In this document: positions 21,543 to 30,090 of the stretch, piece after piece | How positions within the stretch are numbered: position 1 is the first letter of the stretch | Layout: the number at the start of each line of letters is the position of its first letter | DNA from: Desulfuromonadales bacterium | GTDB taxonomy: Bacteria > Desulfobacterota > Desulfuromonadia > Desulfuromonadales > UBA2197 | Assembly (NCBI GenBank): GCA_014859605.1 | Contig: JACUTW010000022.1 | Coordinates: 1 to 33,395 of the forward strand | Direction: 5' to 3' | Length of the DNA: 33,395 nucleotides | Position numbers and translations under genes: made by a program | Notes under the pieces: generated by a model | Told to the model about the DNA's origin: nothing | The model's input: only the letters and a program-made list of their open reading frames with translations | The model's database searches: none

Positions 21543-22313
21543 ATGGCCAAGACCATTGTCGTTGCAAACCAGAAGGGGGGCGTCGGTAAGACCACCACCG
21601 CCGTTAACCTTGCTGCCTCTCTGGCTGTTGCCGAGAAGAAGACCCTGTTGGTCGATATGGATCCGCAAGCCAATGCCTGCAGTGGTCTGGGGGTTGAGAA
21701 GGGGGGACAGGTTCGCACCATCTACCACGCCCTGATCGGCGAGGCGACGGCGCGGGATATTGTCGTGCGCACCAGCTTGCAGCTGCTTGACGTCCTTCCG
21801 GCCAATACCGATCTGGTCGGTGCTGAAATTGAACTGGTCACCGCCCTGGCGCGGGAGCAGAAACTCAAGAGCGCTCTGGCCGAAATCAAGAATGATTACG
21901 AGTACATCATCATCGATTGTCCGCCCTCGCTGGGGCTGCTGACGGTCAATGCCCTGACCGCGGCCGATGCAGTCCTGATCCCTCTGCAGTGTGAGTTTTA
22001 TGCCATGGAGGGGATGAGCCAGCTGATGACGACGATTCAGCTCATCCAGCGAGAAATTAATCCGAAGCTCGAACTCCTTGGCATCCTCTTGACCATGTAT
22101 GATGCGCGCAATAACCTGTCGCGGCAGGTGAGCGATGAAGTGCGTAAACACTTTACCACTCAGGTCTTTACGACGGTCGTTCCCCGCAATGTCCGTCTGT
22201 CCGAAGCGCCGAGTCACGGCTTGCCGGTGCTCCTTTACGATATCGCTTCCCGGGGAGCGGCGGCTTATCTGGAACTGGCAAAAGAGATCATCAAAGGTGA
22301 TAAGAAGAAATGA
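21543..22313 (+). CDS. parA: Chromosome partitioning ATPase ParA (Soj)
   Basis: MAKTIVVANQKGGVGKTTTAVNLAASLA...LLVDMDPQANACSGLG...YIIIDCPPSLGLLTVNAL deviant Walker A. Confidence 0.96.
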   Translation: MAKTIVVANQKGGVGKTTTAVNLAASLAVAEKKTLLVDMDPQANACSGLGVEKGGQVRTIYHALIGEATARDIVVRTSLQLLDVLPANTDLVGAEIELVTALAREQKLKSALAEIKNDYEYIIIDCPPSLGLLTVNALTAADAVLIPLQCEFYAMEGMSQLMTTIQLIQREINPKLELLGILLTMYDARNNLSRQVSDEVRKHFTTQVFTTVVPRNVRLSEAPSHGLPVLLYDIASRGAAAYLELAKEIIKGDKKK

Positions 22314-23167
22314 TAAAAAAGACCGGGCTCGGCAAAGGGATGGGAGCGTTGCTCCATACGACGATTCAGGAGGATGGGCGCAAATACTTCTCCTGTCCGA
22401 TCGAAGAGATCAAGCCGAATCATAAGCAGCCGCGCAAGAGCTTCCCCGATGCCAAGATCGAGGAGCTCGCCGCCTCGATACGGGAAAAAGGGATTATTCA
22501 ACCCCTGGTCGTGCGTCGGGTTGACGACTATTATCAGATTATCGCCGGCGAACGGCGCTGGCGGGCGTCGCAGCGCGCCGGGCTTTTGGAAGTTCCGGTC
22601 GTCATCAAAGATGTCAGCGAAGATTTCGCGCTGGAGATGGCGCTGATCGAGAATATTCAGCGCGAGGATCTCAATCCGATTGAAGAGGCGGATGCCTACC
22701 GTAACCTGCTGGAAACCTTCGACCTTTCTCAGGAAGAAGTCGCCAAACGGGTCGGCAAGGAGCGCTCGACCGTCGCCAATGCGCTGCGCCTGCTCCGTCT
22801 GCCGGAGAAGGTCCGCAATCTGGTTATTGAGTCGAAGCTCTCGATGGGGCAGGCCCGCGCTCTCCTCTCTCTGGACGATGACGCGCAAATTTCCGCTGCG
22901 GCTCAGGATGTGATGCATAAGAACATGACGGTGCGTGAGACCGAAACCCTGGTCAAACGCTTGAAGAGTGGGGCTGTTCCGGCGGTTCGCAGTCAGAAGG
23001 CGGCGGAAAAGGATCCCGATCTCCTTCATCTTGCCAGCGAGCTGAAGCGCTCTCTCGGTACCCAGGTCAAGATCCTTCCGAAGGGGAGGGGAGGGAAGAT
23101 CGAGATTGCTTACTACTCGGCCGCGGATCTCGATCGCCTGGTTGAACTCCTTGGCATCAATTCCTGA
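22310..23167 (+). CDS. parB: Chromosome partitioning protein ParB (Spo0J)
   Basis: TGLGKGMGALL...KPNHKQPRKSFPDAKIEELAASIREKGIIQPLVVR...YQIIAGERRWRASQRAG...ALIENIQREDLNPIEEADAYRNLLE; 4 nt overlap with parA. Confidence 0.96.
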   Translation: MIKKTGLGKGMGALLHTTIQEDGRKYFSCPIEEIKPNHKQPRKSFPDAKIEELAASIREKGIIQPLVVRRVDDYYQIIAGERRWRASQRAGLLEVPVVIKDVSEDFALEMALIENIQREDLNPIEEADAYRNLLETFDLSQEEVAKRVGKERSTVANALRLLRLPEKVRNLVIESKLSMGQARALLSLDDDAQISAAAQDVMHKNMTVRETETLVKRLKSGAVPAVRSQKAAEKDPDLLHLASELKRSLGTQVKILPKGRGGKIEIAYYSAADLDRLVELLGINS

Positions 23168-23203
23168 AACTTTTAGCAGGTAAATCCCATGAAGGAGAAA
23201 ATT

Positions 23204-23620
23204 ATGTTTGGACGTAAAGAAGCGAATGGCAAGCAGCGCAACAGTGCTCTGGAAAAAGGGGAGATCAAGGCTTTCCTCGGCCCCGGCAGTCACTTCGAAG
23301 GGAAGATGGCCTTCGATGAAATCGTCCGGCTCGATGGCGCATTCCGGGGCGAAATCACTTCCCGCGATACCTTGATTGTCGGGGAGACGGCCGATATTCA
23401 GGCGCAAGTCCTTGTCGGAACGCTGATTGTCAGCGGTAAGATTCGTGGCAATATCAAGGCGGTCAGCCGCGTTGAAATGCGCGCTCCCGCTCAGATCGAC
23501 GGCGATGTCGAAACTCCGAGTCTGATTGTTGAAGAGGGCGTGATCTGGAACGGTCAACTCATCATGAAGCAAGGGGAAAAATCGAAAAAGAACGAAGCGG
23601 GCGTCCTTCCGACCCCTTAA
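23204..23620 (+). CDS. Bactofilin (polymer-forming cytoskeletal protein)
   Basis: AFLGPGSHFEGKMAFDEIVRLDGAFRGEITSRDTLIVGETADIQAQVLVGTLIVSGKIRGNIKAVSRVEM: beta-helix bactofilin core. Start at 23204 preferred (AAGGAG 8 nt upstream) over 23189. Confidence 0.93.
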   Translation: MFGRKEANGKQRNSALEKGEIKAFLGPGSHFEGKMAFDEIVRLDGAFRGEITSRDTLIVGETADIQAQVLVGTLIVSGKIRGNIKAVSRVEMRAPAQIDGDVETPSLIVEEGVIWNGQLIMKQGEKSKKNEAGVLPTP

Positions 23621-23642
23621 AGCAAATAAGTTTCGCAGATCA

Positions 23643-23685
23643 CCGGCCCCTGCTCCCCTCCTCAGGGGGCAGGGGCCGGCTTTTT
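23643..23685 (+). terminator. Rho-independent terminator after the bactofilin gene
   Basis: CCGGCCCCTGC (23643-23653) / GCAGGGGCCGG (23669-23679), then CTTTTT. Confidence 0.88.
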
Positions 23686-23810
23686 CTCCTCACCGGTAAA
23701 ATATAACGCCCCGCCCCCTTTGATTAAATCCCTCTTGCCAAGTCGTATAAAACCGTAGATGATAAAAAAACTGTAACCCACTTATTATTTATCCCTACAA
23801 GGAGAGAGCT

Positions 23811-25052
23811 ATGTATTCCATGGACAATGTCGGGCGCAATACGATTGCAATGGTTCTGGCAGGCGGGAAGGGGGAGAGGCTCAGTCCGCTGACCAACCGG
23901 CGTGCCAAGCCGAGCGTGGCGTTTGGCGGTAAATACAAGATTATCGACTTTGTCCTTTCCAACCTCTTTAATTCCGGGCTGAAAAAGGTTTATATCCTCA
24001 CTCAGTATCGCGCTTATTCTTTGAATAAGCATATTCGCGAGTCCTGGGGAAAATGGACCGGTCTCGGGGAATTTTATGTTGCCATCTCGCCGGAGACGAG
24101 CAGTGAAAGTGAAGAATGGTTTCGGGGGACGGCCGACGCCATCCTCCAGTATCTGCGCTTTGTCGAATCTTCCGACGCCGATTATGTGGCAATTTTCGGC
24201 GGCGATCACATTTACAAGATGGATATCGCCCAAATGATCCATTTTCACCGGATGAATCGGGCGGATTTGACCATCGCTGCCCTGGAAGTCCCGGTCGAGG
24301 ATGCGGATCGTTTTGGTATTTTATCGGTCGATGACGATGCCAGAGTCGAGGCTTTTAACGAAAAACCGGCGAATCCAGAGCCGATTCCCGGCCGGGAGAC
24401 CTGCTTTGCCTCGATGGGGAATTATATTTTTTCGACTAAAAAGCTGATAGAGGTCCTGCTCGAAGGGAAGAAAAAGTATCAAGATCTCGACTTTGGCAAG
24501 CATGTCATTCCGATGATGCTGGAAGGGGGCGATCGCATCTATACCTATAATCTCAACGATAATGTCATCCCCGGCATGAAGGCGGAAGAGCGCGGTTACT
24601 GGAAGGATGTCGGGACGATCGATTCCTACTACGAAGCGAATATGGATCTGATCAATGTCTCGCCGCAGCTCAATCTCTACAACTACAAATGGCCGATTTT
24701 GACCAACCAGGGGAATTATCCGCCGGCCAAGACGGTCTTCGATGAAGGGGATCGCCGCGGCGTCAATATCGATTCTTATGTCTGTGCCGGCTGTATTACC
24801 AGCGGCAGCACGGTGCGGCGCTCCATCATCGGCCCCCTCTGCAAGGTGAACAGTTACAGCCTGGTGGAAGATTCCATCCTCTTTGAGAATGTCACGATCG
24901 GCCGGCATGTCCGGATCAAGAAGGCGATTATCGATAAGGGGGTGACGATTCCCGACAACAGCGCTATCGGTTATGACCTGGAAGCCGACAAAAGCCGCGG
25001 TTATACGGTAACCGAGTCCGGAATCGTTGTCGTCGCGCGCCGCGATCGCTGA
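23811..25052 (+). CDS. glgC: Glucose-1-phosphate adenylyltransferase
   Basis: AMVLAGGKGERLSPLTNRRAKPSVAFGGKYKIIDFVLSNLFNSGLKKVYILTQY...GTADAILQYL...FGGDHIYKMD...YWKDVGTIDSYYEANMDL. Confidence 0.96.
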   Translation: MYSMDNVGRNTIAMVLAGGKGERLSPLTNRRAKPSVAFGGKYKIIDFVLSNLFNSGLKKVYILTQYRAYSLNKHIRESWGKWTGLGEFYVAISPETSSESEEWFRGTADAILQYLRFVESSDADYVAIFGGDHIYKMDIAQMIHFHRMNRADLTIAALEVPVEDADRFGILSVDDDARVEAFNEKPANPEPIPGRETCFASMGNYIFSTKKLIEVLLEGKKKYQDLDFGKHVIPMMLEGGDRIYTYNLNDNVIPGMKAEERGYWKDVGTIDSYYEANMDLINVSPQLNLYNYKWPILTNQGNYPPAKTVFDEGDRRGVNIDSYVCAGCITSGSTVRRSIIGPLCKVNSYSLVEDSILFENVTIGRHVRIKKAIIDKGVTIPDNSAIGYDLEADKSRGYTVTESGIVVVARRDR

Positions 25053-25106
25053 TATTTCTCCTCCGCCGCTGACCAAACCGGTTAGAAGAAAAGAGCCCGT
25101 TGTTTA

Positions 25107-27092
25107 ATGGAATTTCAAGCCCTGAAAGATTTGGAGATCCTCTTTGGCCTCGCCCTGGTCACGGTCGTTCTCTTCCGTAAACTGATGATCCCGTCGATTA
25201 TCGGTTTTCTTGCCACCGGCATCCTGGCCGGTCCCTATGCCCTGCGCCTGATTGAATCGACCCATGATGTCGAGCAGATGGCGGAGATCGGCGTTGTTCT
25301 CCTCCTCTTTACCATCGGCATCGAGTTCTCGCTGACCGAATTAATGCGCATTCGCCATCTCGTTTTCTGGGGGGGAGGAGCACAGGTCGTCCTCACTATT
25401 CTCCTCGTCGCTGCCGGCGGCATGCTCTTGTCGCTCCCTTTCAATCAAGCCCTCTTCTTCGGGTTTCTCCTCGCCCTTTCCAGTACCGCCATCCTGATGA
25501 AGCTGCTGATGGATGCTGGTGAGATCGATTCGCCGCATGGCAAGTCGGCCTTGGGGATCCTGATCTTTCAGGATCTGTGTGTGGTGCCGTTGATGCTGCT
25601 CGTCCCCTTTCTCGCCGGTCAGGGCGGCGGGGCGACTGACATTCTGCTGATGCTGTTGCGCGCCGGCGTCGTCGTGCTGGTGGCACACTTCGGGGCGCGT
25701 TATGCGGTCCCCTGGATCTTCAACCAGGTGGTCAAGGCGCGCAGCCGCGAACTCTTTATCCTCACCGTCATCTTTGTCGGTTTTGGTACCGCCTGGCTCA
25801 CCTCTCTGGCCGGTCTTTCGCTGGCGCTCGGGGCGTTTATCGCCGGTCTGGCGATCTCGGAATCGGAATACAGTCATCAAGCGCTCGGGGATATCATCCC
25901 TTTTCGTGATGCCTTCATGAGCCTCTTCTTCATCTCGGTCGGCATGCTCCTCGATCTGCGGATCTTCATTGAAAAACCGCTGATGATCATCGTTCTGGTT
26001 CTGGCGATCATCCTGATCAAGGGGGTGGTCGCCAGCGGCGCCATCCTCCTCCTCGGCATCCCGGCTCGGATTGCCATCGTTGCCGGCTTGTCCCTGGCCC
26101 AGGTCGGCGAGTTCTCCTTTGTCCTGTCTCAGGCCGGGGTGAAGAGCGGCCTCCTCCCGGACAACCTTTACCAGATCTTTCTCGCCGCCTCCGTGGCAAC
26201 CATGGCTTTAACCCCGGTTGCCCTCAAATACGGCCCGGCCGTGGCATTGCGAATCATCCGTTTCCTGCCCCGCAACCTGGTGCGGGGGAAGGGGGGGCTG
26301 ATGCAGAGCGGACACAAGATTCGCATGGCGGATCATGTGGTGATTGTCGGTTTCGGCCTGAATGGCAAGAATCTCGCCAAGGTCCTGAAGGCCTACAGCA
26401 TCCCTTATGCGGTGATCGAAGCCAACCCCTACACCATTGCCACCGAACGCAAGCGCGGTTCGCACATCGTCTTTGGCGATGCGACCAGCCCCGAGGTTCT
26501 GGAGCATGTACAGATCGTCAAAGCCCGGATCCTGGTCATTGCCATTTCCGACGCTGCCGCTAGTCGCCGCGTTGCTGCTTTGGCGCGCAAACTCCATCCC
26601 GGCCTGCATATCGTCGTTCGCACCCGCTATCTGGCCGAGATGGAGCCGTTGTACGAGATCGGCGCCAACGATGTCATTCCGGAAGAATTCGAAACCTCCA
26701 TCGAGATCTTTACCCGGGTGCTGAAGCGCTATCTGATTCCGCACAGCCAGATTGAGGAGTGTGTGGCGACAGTACGCCAGGATTCCTATGAAATGTTCCG
26801 GACTTTGAGCAAAAGCAACAGTCCGGCCGCGGAGATCAGCGGTTTTTTGAGCGGCGCCGAGATCGGTACCTTCACCGTTGCTTCGGGGTCGATTCTGGCC
26901 GGCGAGAGTCTCGGCGCCGGGACCCTGCGGAATCGCTCCGGGGCAACCTTGCTGGCGATCCGCCGCGGCACCGAAGTCATCCCCAACCCTGATCCGGTCT
27001 GGGAATTGCGGGAAGAGGATGTGGTGCTGCTGATCGGCACGCCGCCACAGTTGGCCATGGCCGGGAAGCTCTTTTTACCGGCGACAAGTTGA
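25107..27092 (+). CDS. KefB/CPA2-type cation:proton antiporter with C-terminal TrkA-N and TrkA-C domains
   Basis: Multi-TM Na+/H+ exchanger domain (LLLFTIGIEFSLTEL, LALSSTAILMKLL, FQDLCVVPLML), then Rossmann HVVIVGFGLNGKNLAKVL...GDATSPEVLEH and TrkA-C-like tail. Confidence 0.93.
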   Translation: MEFQALKDLEILFGLALVTVVLFRKLMIPSIIGFLATGILAGPYALRLIESTHDVEQMAEIGVVLLLFTIGIEFSLTELMRIRHLVFWGGGAQVVLTILLVAAGGMLLSLPFNQALFFGFLLALSSTAILMKLLMDAGEIDSPHGKSALGILIFQDLCVVPLMLLVPFLAGQGGGATDILLMLLRAGVVVLVAHFGARYAVPWIFNQVVKARSRELFILTVIFVGFGTAWLTSLAGLSLALGAFIAGLAISESEYSHQALGDIIPFRDAFMSLFFISVGMLLDLRIFIEKPLMIIVLVLAIILIKGVVASGAILLLGIPARIAIVAGLSLAQVGEFSFVLSQAGVKSGLLPDNLYQIFLAASVATMALTPVALKYGPAVALRIIRFLPRNLVRGKGGLMQSGHKIRMADHVVIVGFGLNGKNLAKVLKAYSIPYAVIEANPYTIATERKRGSHIVFGDATSPEVLEHVQIVKARILVIAISDAAASRRVAALARKLHPGLHIVVRTRYLAEMEPLYEIGANDVIPEEFETSIEIFTRVLKRYLIPHSQIEECVATVRQDSYEMFRTLSKSNSPAAEISGFLSGAEIGTFTVASGSILAGESLGAGTLRNRSGATLLAIRRGTEVIPNPDPVWELREEDVVLLIGTPPQLAMAGKLFLPATS

Positions 27093-27097
27093 GCAGA

Positions 27098-27141
27098 AAA
27101 GAAAGCGGCCGGCCCCCATCAGGGAGCCGGCCGCTTTCTTT
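27098..27141. terminator. Bidirectional terminator between convergent antiporter and hemB genes
   Basis: Perfect 16-bp stem AAAGAAAGCGGCCGGC (27098-27113) / GCCGGCCGCTTTCTTT (27126-27141). Confidence 0.88.
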
Positions 27142-27160
27142 GTGACGATGGAGCAATGCC

Positions 27161-28138
27161 TCAGGCGCCTTTAAGAACCCGGGCCGCATCTTTGGCGTGG
27201 TAGGTAATGATCAGATCGGCGCCGGCGCGTTTCATGCCGAGCAGGGTCTCCAGCATTACCCGCTCTTCATCGATCCAGCCCTGGGCGGCAGCGGCTTTGA
27301 TCATCGAATATTCACCAGAGACGTTATAGGCGACCAGTGGCAGATCGAAGCGCTCCTTGATATCACGGAGGATATCGAGGTAGGCGAGGGCGGGTTTGAC
27401 CATGAGGAAGTCAGCGCACTCGGCAACATCGAGAGCCGCTTCGCGGAAGGCTTCGCGGCGGTTGGCCGGATCCATCTGGTAAGAACGGCGGTCACCGAAT
27501 TGCGGCGTCGATTCGGCGGCGTCACGGAAGGGGCCGTAATAGGCGCTGGCGTATTTGACCGCGTAGCTCATGATCGGGATCTGTGAAAAACCGTTGCTGT
27601 CGAGGATGGCACGGATGGCCGCGACGCGCCCATCCATCATATCCGAGGGGGCGACGATGTCGGCGCCGGCCTGAGCGTGGGACAAAGCTTCCTTGGCAAG
27701 GAGATCGAGGGTGCTGTCATTATCGACATCGCCGTCAACAATCACACCGCAGTGGCCGTGGTCGGTATATTCGCAGAGGCAGACGTCGGTAATCACCAGC
27801 AGCTTCGGCACCGTCTTCTTGATAGCCCGGATCGTTTCCTGGATAATGCCGTGCGTACTGTAGGCGTCGGAGCCGACGGCATCCTTGACCTTGGGGATGC
27901 CGAAGAGGATGACGGCGGGAATTCCCAGATCATAGACTTCCTGCGCTTCGGCGACGATGTGTTCGATCGATTGCTGGTAGATGCCGGGCATCGACACAAT
28001 CTCTTTCTTGATCCCGGTGCCGTAGGCGGAGAACATCGGGTAGATGAGATCTTCGGGACGCAAAAAAGTTTCCCGCACCATGCGGCGCAGCGTATCATTG
28101 CGCCGCAGACGGCGGGCACGGTATTCGGGGAAGTACAT
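27161..28138 (-). CDS. hemB: Porphobilinogen synthase (delta-aminolevulinic acid dehydratase)
   Basis: [28 protein letters not shown]...[14 protein letters not shown]...[19 protein letters not shown]...[19 protein letters not shown]...[10 protein letters not shown]...[14 protein letters not shown]. Confidence 0.97.
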   Translation of the reverse strand: MYFPEYRARRLRRNDTLRRMVRETFLRPEDLIYPMFSAYGTGIKKEIVSMPGIYQQSIEHIVAEAQEVYDLGIPAVILFGIPKVKDAVGSDAYSTHGIIQETIRAIKKTVPKLLVITDVCLCEYTDHGHCGVIVDGDVDNDSTLDLLAKEALSHAQAGADIVAPSDMMDGRVAAIRAILDSNGFSQIPIMSYAVKYASAYYGPFRDAAESTPQFGDRRSYQMDPANRREAFREAALDVAECADFLMVKPALAYLDILRDIKERFDLPLVAYNVSGEYSMIKAAAAQGWIDEERVMLETLLGMKRAGADLIITYHAKDAARVLKGA

Positions 28139-28325
28139 AAAAGCCTCCTGGACAGGGAAAGTATGGCGCCGGGCGATTTTAACCGGATCAGCCCCCTAAC
28201 GCAAAAAAATTTTCACGCAACGAAGACGGCCGATCCGGAAAGAGTGGGAGCCGCTGTCCGTCGCCCTTATCGGTGAGTGATTTAATCTTCTTTATTTTGC
28301 TAAATCAGGGTGTATAATGATTGTC

Positions 28326-28341
28326 ATGTTGGCGACAACAT
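28326..28341. promoter_or_regulatory. Small dyad between a -10-like TATAAT and the ferritin-like gene RBS
   Basis: ATGTTG-GCGA-CAACAT; TATAAT at 28313-28318 lies immediately upstream, so the dyad overlaps the expected transcription start region. Confidence 0.4.
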
Positions 28342-28365
28342 CATTTTTTCAAAGGAGGCAAGACC

Positions 28366-28854
28366 ATGACTAAAGAGGTAATTGCGGCGATTCACAACGC
28401 CATGAAGGTGGAAAAGAATGCAATGAACTTTTATCTCGCCTGCGCTGAACAGAGCCAGGATGAGAAGACCAAAAACTTTTTCAATCTTCTTGCCCGCGAA
28501 GAGAAGGAGCATGCCCATAGCTTCTTTGCGATCGATCCCGAGGGCGGCGATGAAAATAATTTTACGACGTTTATCGCGACGAGCGATGACGTCGAAGGCC
28601 CCTTTGCCAATGTCGGCAAACTGGTCGCCGATTTTACCGAGCGCAAGGCAATGTTGCTGGCGCTGGACAAAGAGAAGGCTTTGGCTGAGCAGTTGCGGGC
28701 GATGGCAGCGAAGATTGCTGATCCTGAGGTGAAGAAGGTCTACGAGTGGAATGCCCGCTCGACTGATCATCATTTCCAGTTGATCGAAGAAGAGTATTCC
28801 CGTTTGATGGGGATGGTTCACGCCACGGATGTTGATACCTATGTTCGTGAATAG
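28366..28854 (+). CDS. Ferritin-like/rubrerythrin-type diiron protein (no rubredoxin domain)
   Basis: AAIHNAMKVEKNAMNFYLACAEQSQDEKTKNFFNLLAREEKEHAHSFF...HHFQLIEEEYSRL; E and EExxH spacing of ferritin-like domains. AAAGGAGG SD before the ATG at 28366. Confidence 0.88.
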   Translation: MTKEVIAAIHNAMKVEKNAMNFYLACAEQSQDEKTKNFFNLLAREEKEHAHSFFAIDPEGGDENNFTTFIATSDDVEGPFANVGKLVADFTERKAMLLALDKEKALAEQLRAMAAKIADPEVKKVYEWNARSTDHHFQLIEEEYSRLMGMVHATDVDTYVRE

Positions 28855-28896
28855 TTGATCGGTGCGCCGCCCTTCTTTGACAAAGAGAAGGGCGGT

Positions 28897-29358
28897 TTAC
28901 TTTGTTGCGGCGAGGCCCTGGGTAATTGCGGTGCGGGCGAGTTCATCACAGCGTTCATTCTCGGCGTGGCCGTCATGCCCCCGCACCCAGACCCATTCGA
29001 TCTGGTGGCGCTGCGCCTGCTGATCAAGTTCTTCCCAAAGGTCGCGATTAACGACCTCCTCTTTTTTACTGTTCTTCCAGCCCTTCTTCTTCCAACTGAA
29101 GATCCAGCTTGTCATCCCTTTGCAGAGATACTGCGAATCACTCGTCACCCGCACCCGGCAAGGACGTTTGAGGGTTTTTAAGCCGGCGAGAGCGGCGGAG
29201 AGTTCCATGCGGTTGTTGGTGGTCATCGCGGCAAAGCCGGCCAACTCTTTTTCGTGGTCGCCGCAGCGAAGAATCGTCCCCCAGCCCCCCGGTCCAGGAT
29301 TGCCGGAACAGGCGCCGTCACTGAAAATGTCGATAAACTCCGGGTGTGGTGCAGGCAT
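28897..29358 (-). CDS. rnhA: Ribonuclease HI
   Basis: [87 protein letters not shown]...[20 protein letters not shown]. Start trimmed to MPAPHPEF (29358). Confidence 0.95.
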   Translation of the reverse strand: MPAPHPEFIDIFSDGACSGNPGPGGWGTILRCGDHEKELAGFAAMTTNNRMELSAALAGLKTLKRPCRVRVTSDSQYLCKGMTSWIFSWKKKGWKNSKKEEVVNRDLWEELDQQAQRHQIEWVWVRGHDGHAENERCDELARTAITQGLAATK

Positions 29359-29365
29359 AAAGAGT

Positions 29366-29908
29366 TTATCCCTTGGGGCGGGCTTTGAGTTTGGGTTTGC
29401 CATCTTCACTCGTGACGATAAATTCGACCTCGCGACCGGCAAAGCGGCTGTTGAGCTGGGCGCGCTGTTCAGCAAGGAGGGTGGCGATCTTCTGGCGATC
29501 CGGCGCCTTGCCGCTGATCGCGGCAATCTCGGCGCTGATCCGCTCTGCTTCACTCTGGGGCGGAGTGGTGCTTTCTTCTTTTCTCGAAGGGGGGGAGGCG
29601 GTAGTGCCGCCCCGGAGTTGCTGCAGTTTGCGGACAAACTTCCCCTCTTCGATCTGCTTCATCAGTCGCTCCCAGTTGCCGCAATAGCTGTGAAAGCGGG
29701 TGGCGAGCATCTGGTAACGATAGCGGAGATCGGTCTGGGGGATATAACGGTTCGAAAAGCGCCGCAGTTCAAGGCCAAGGTCGTCGCGCATCTTTTCGGG
29801 CGGCCGGCGTTCGATCCCGGCGAAATATTTTTCGTAATTTTGATCGATCAGCCGGATGGTCGCTTCGATCCGGTTTAATTCCTGCTCGATGGTGTCGCGT
29901 TTAATCAT
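29366..29908 (-). CDS. Uncharacterised conserved protein (resembles the MXAN_5187 C-terminal domain family)
   Basis: 180 aa; [68 protein letters not shown]. Family assignment is from memory of the YFxGIExRPP...RFxxYxxxW...EEG pattern. Confidence 0.6.
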   Translation of the reverse strand: MIKRDTIEQELNRIEATIRLIDQNYEKYFAGIERRPPEKMRDDLGLELRRFSNRYIPQTDLRYRYQMLATRFHSYCGNWERLMKQIEEGKFVRKLQQLRGGTTASPPSRKEESTTPPQSEAERISAEIAAISGKAPDRQKIATLLAEQRAQLNSRFAGREVEFIVTSEDGKPKLKARPKG

Positions 29909-29951
29909 GAAACCTCCTCTTTAGAGCGAAAAACTATACTTGTTTTCCGAT

Positions 29952-29970
29952 GGAAATGAAAATCATTTTT
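29952..29970. promoter_or_regulatory. Fur-box-like palindrome in the divergent intergenic region
   Basis: GGAAATGAAAATCATTTTT, about 14/19 matches to GATAATGATAATCATTATC by eye; core AATGA-AAA-TCATT. Confidence 0.35.
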
Positions 29971-30013
29971 CGCGCAAAATGGCTGATTGATGCGGTTTTT
30001 TGGCACAAGTTGA

Positions 30014-30042
30014 TTGACGCTGGCAATATTTTTATTGATAAT
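30014..30042 (+). promoter_or_regulatory. Candidate sigma70 promoter for glmU
   Basis: TTGACG (30014-30019) - 17 nt - GATAAT (30037-30042), 49 nt upstream of the glmU ATG. Confidence 0.65.
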
Positions 30043-30090
30043 ACCCGATCTTTGTTTGCCAGCTAAAATATCTGGTGTTAAGGGGAACGT

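Noticed and set aside
22265-23572. 435-aa minus-strand ORF antisense to parB and bactofilin
   Set aside because: Spans two well-supported genes on the opposite strand; shadow ORF.
28897-29637. 246-aa N-terminally extended RNase HI
   Set aside because: The extension is antisense-like, low complexity and overlaps the upstream gene. The typical RNase HI starts near 29358.
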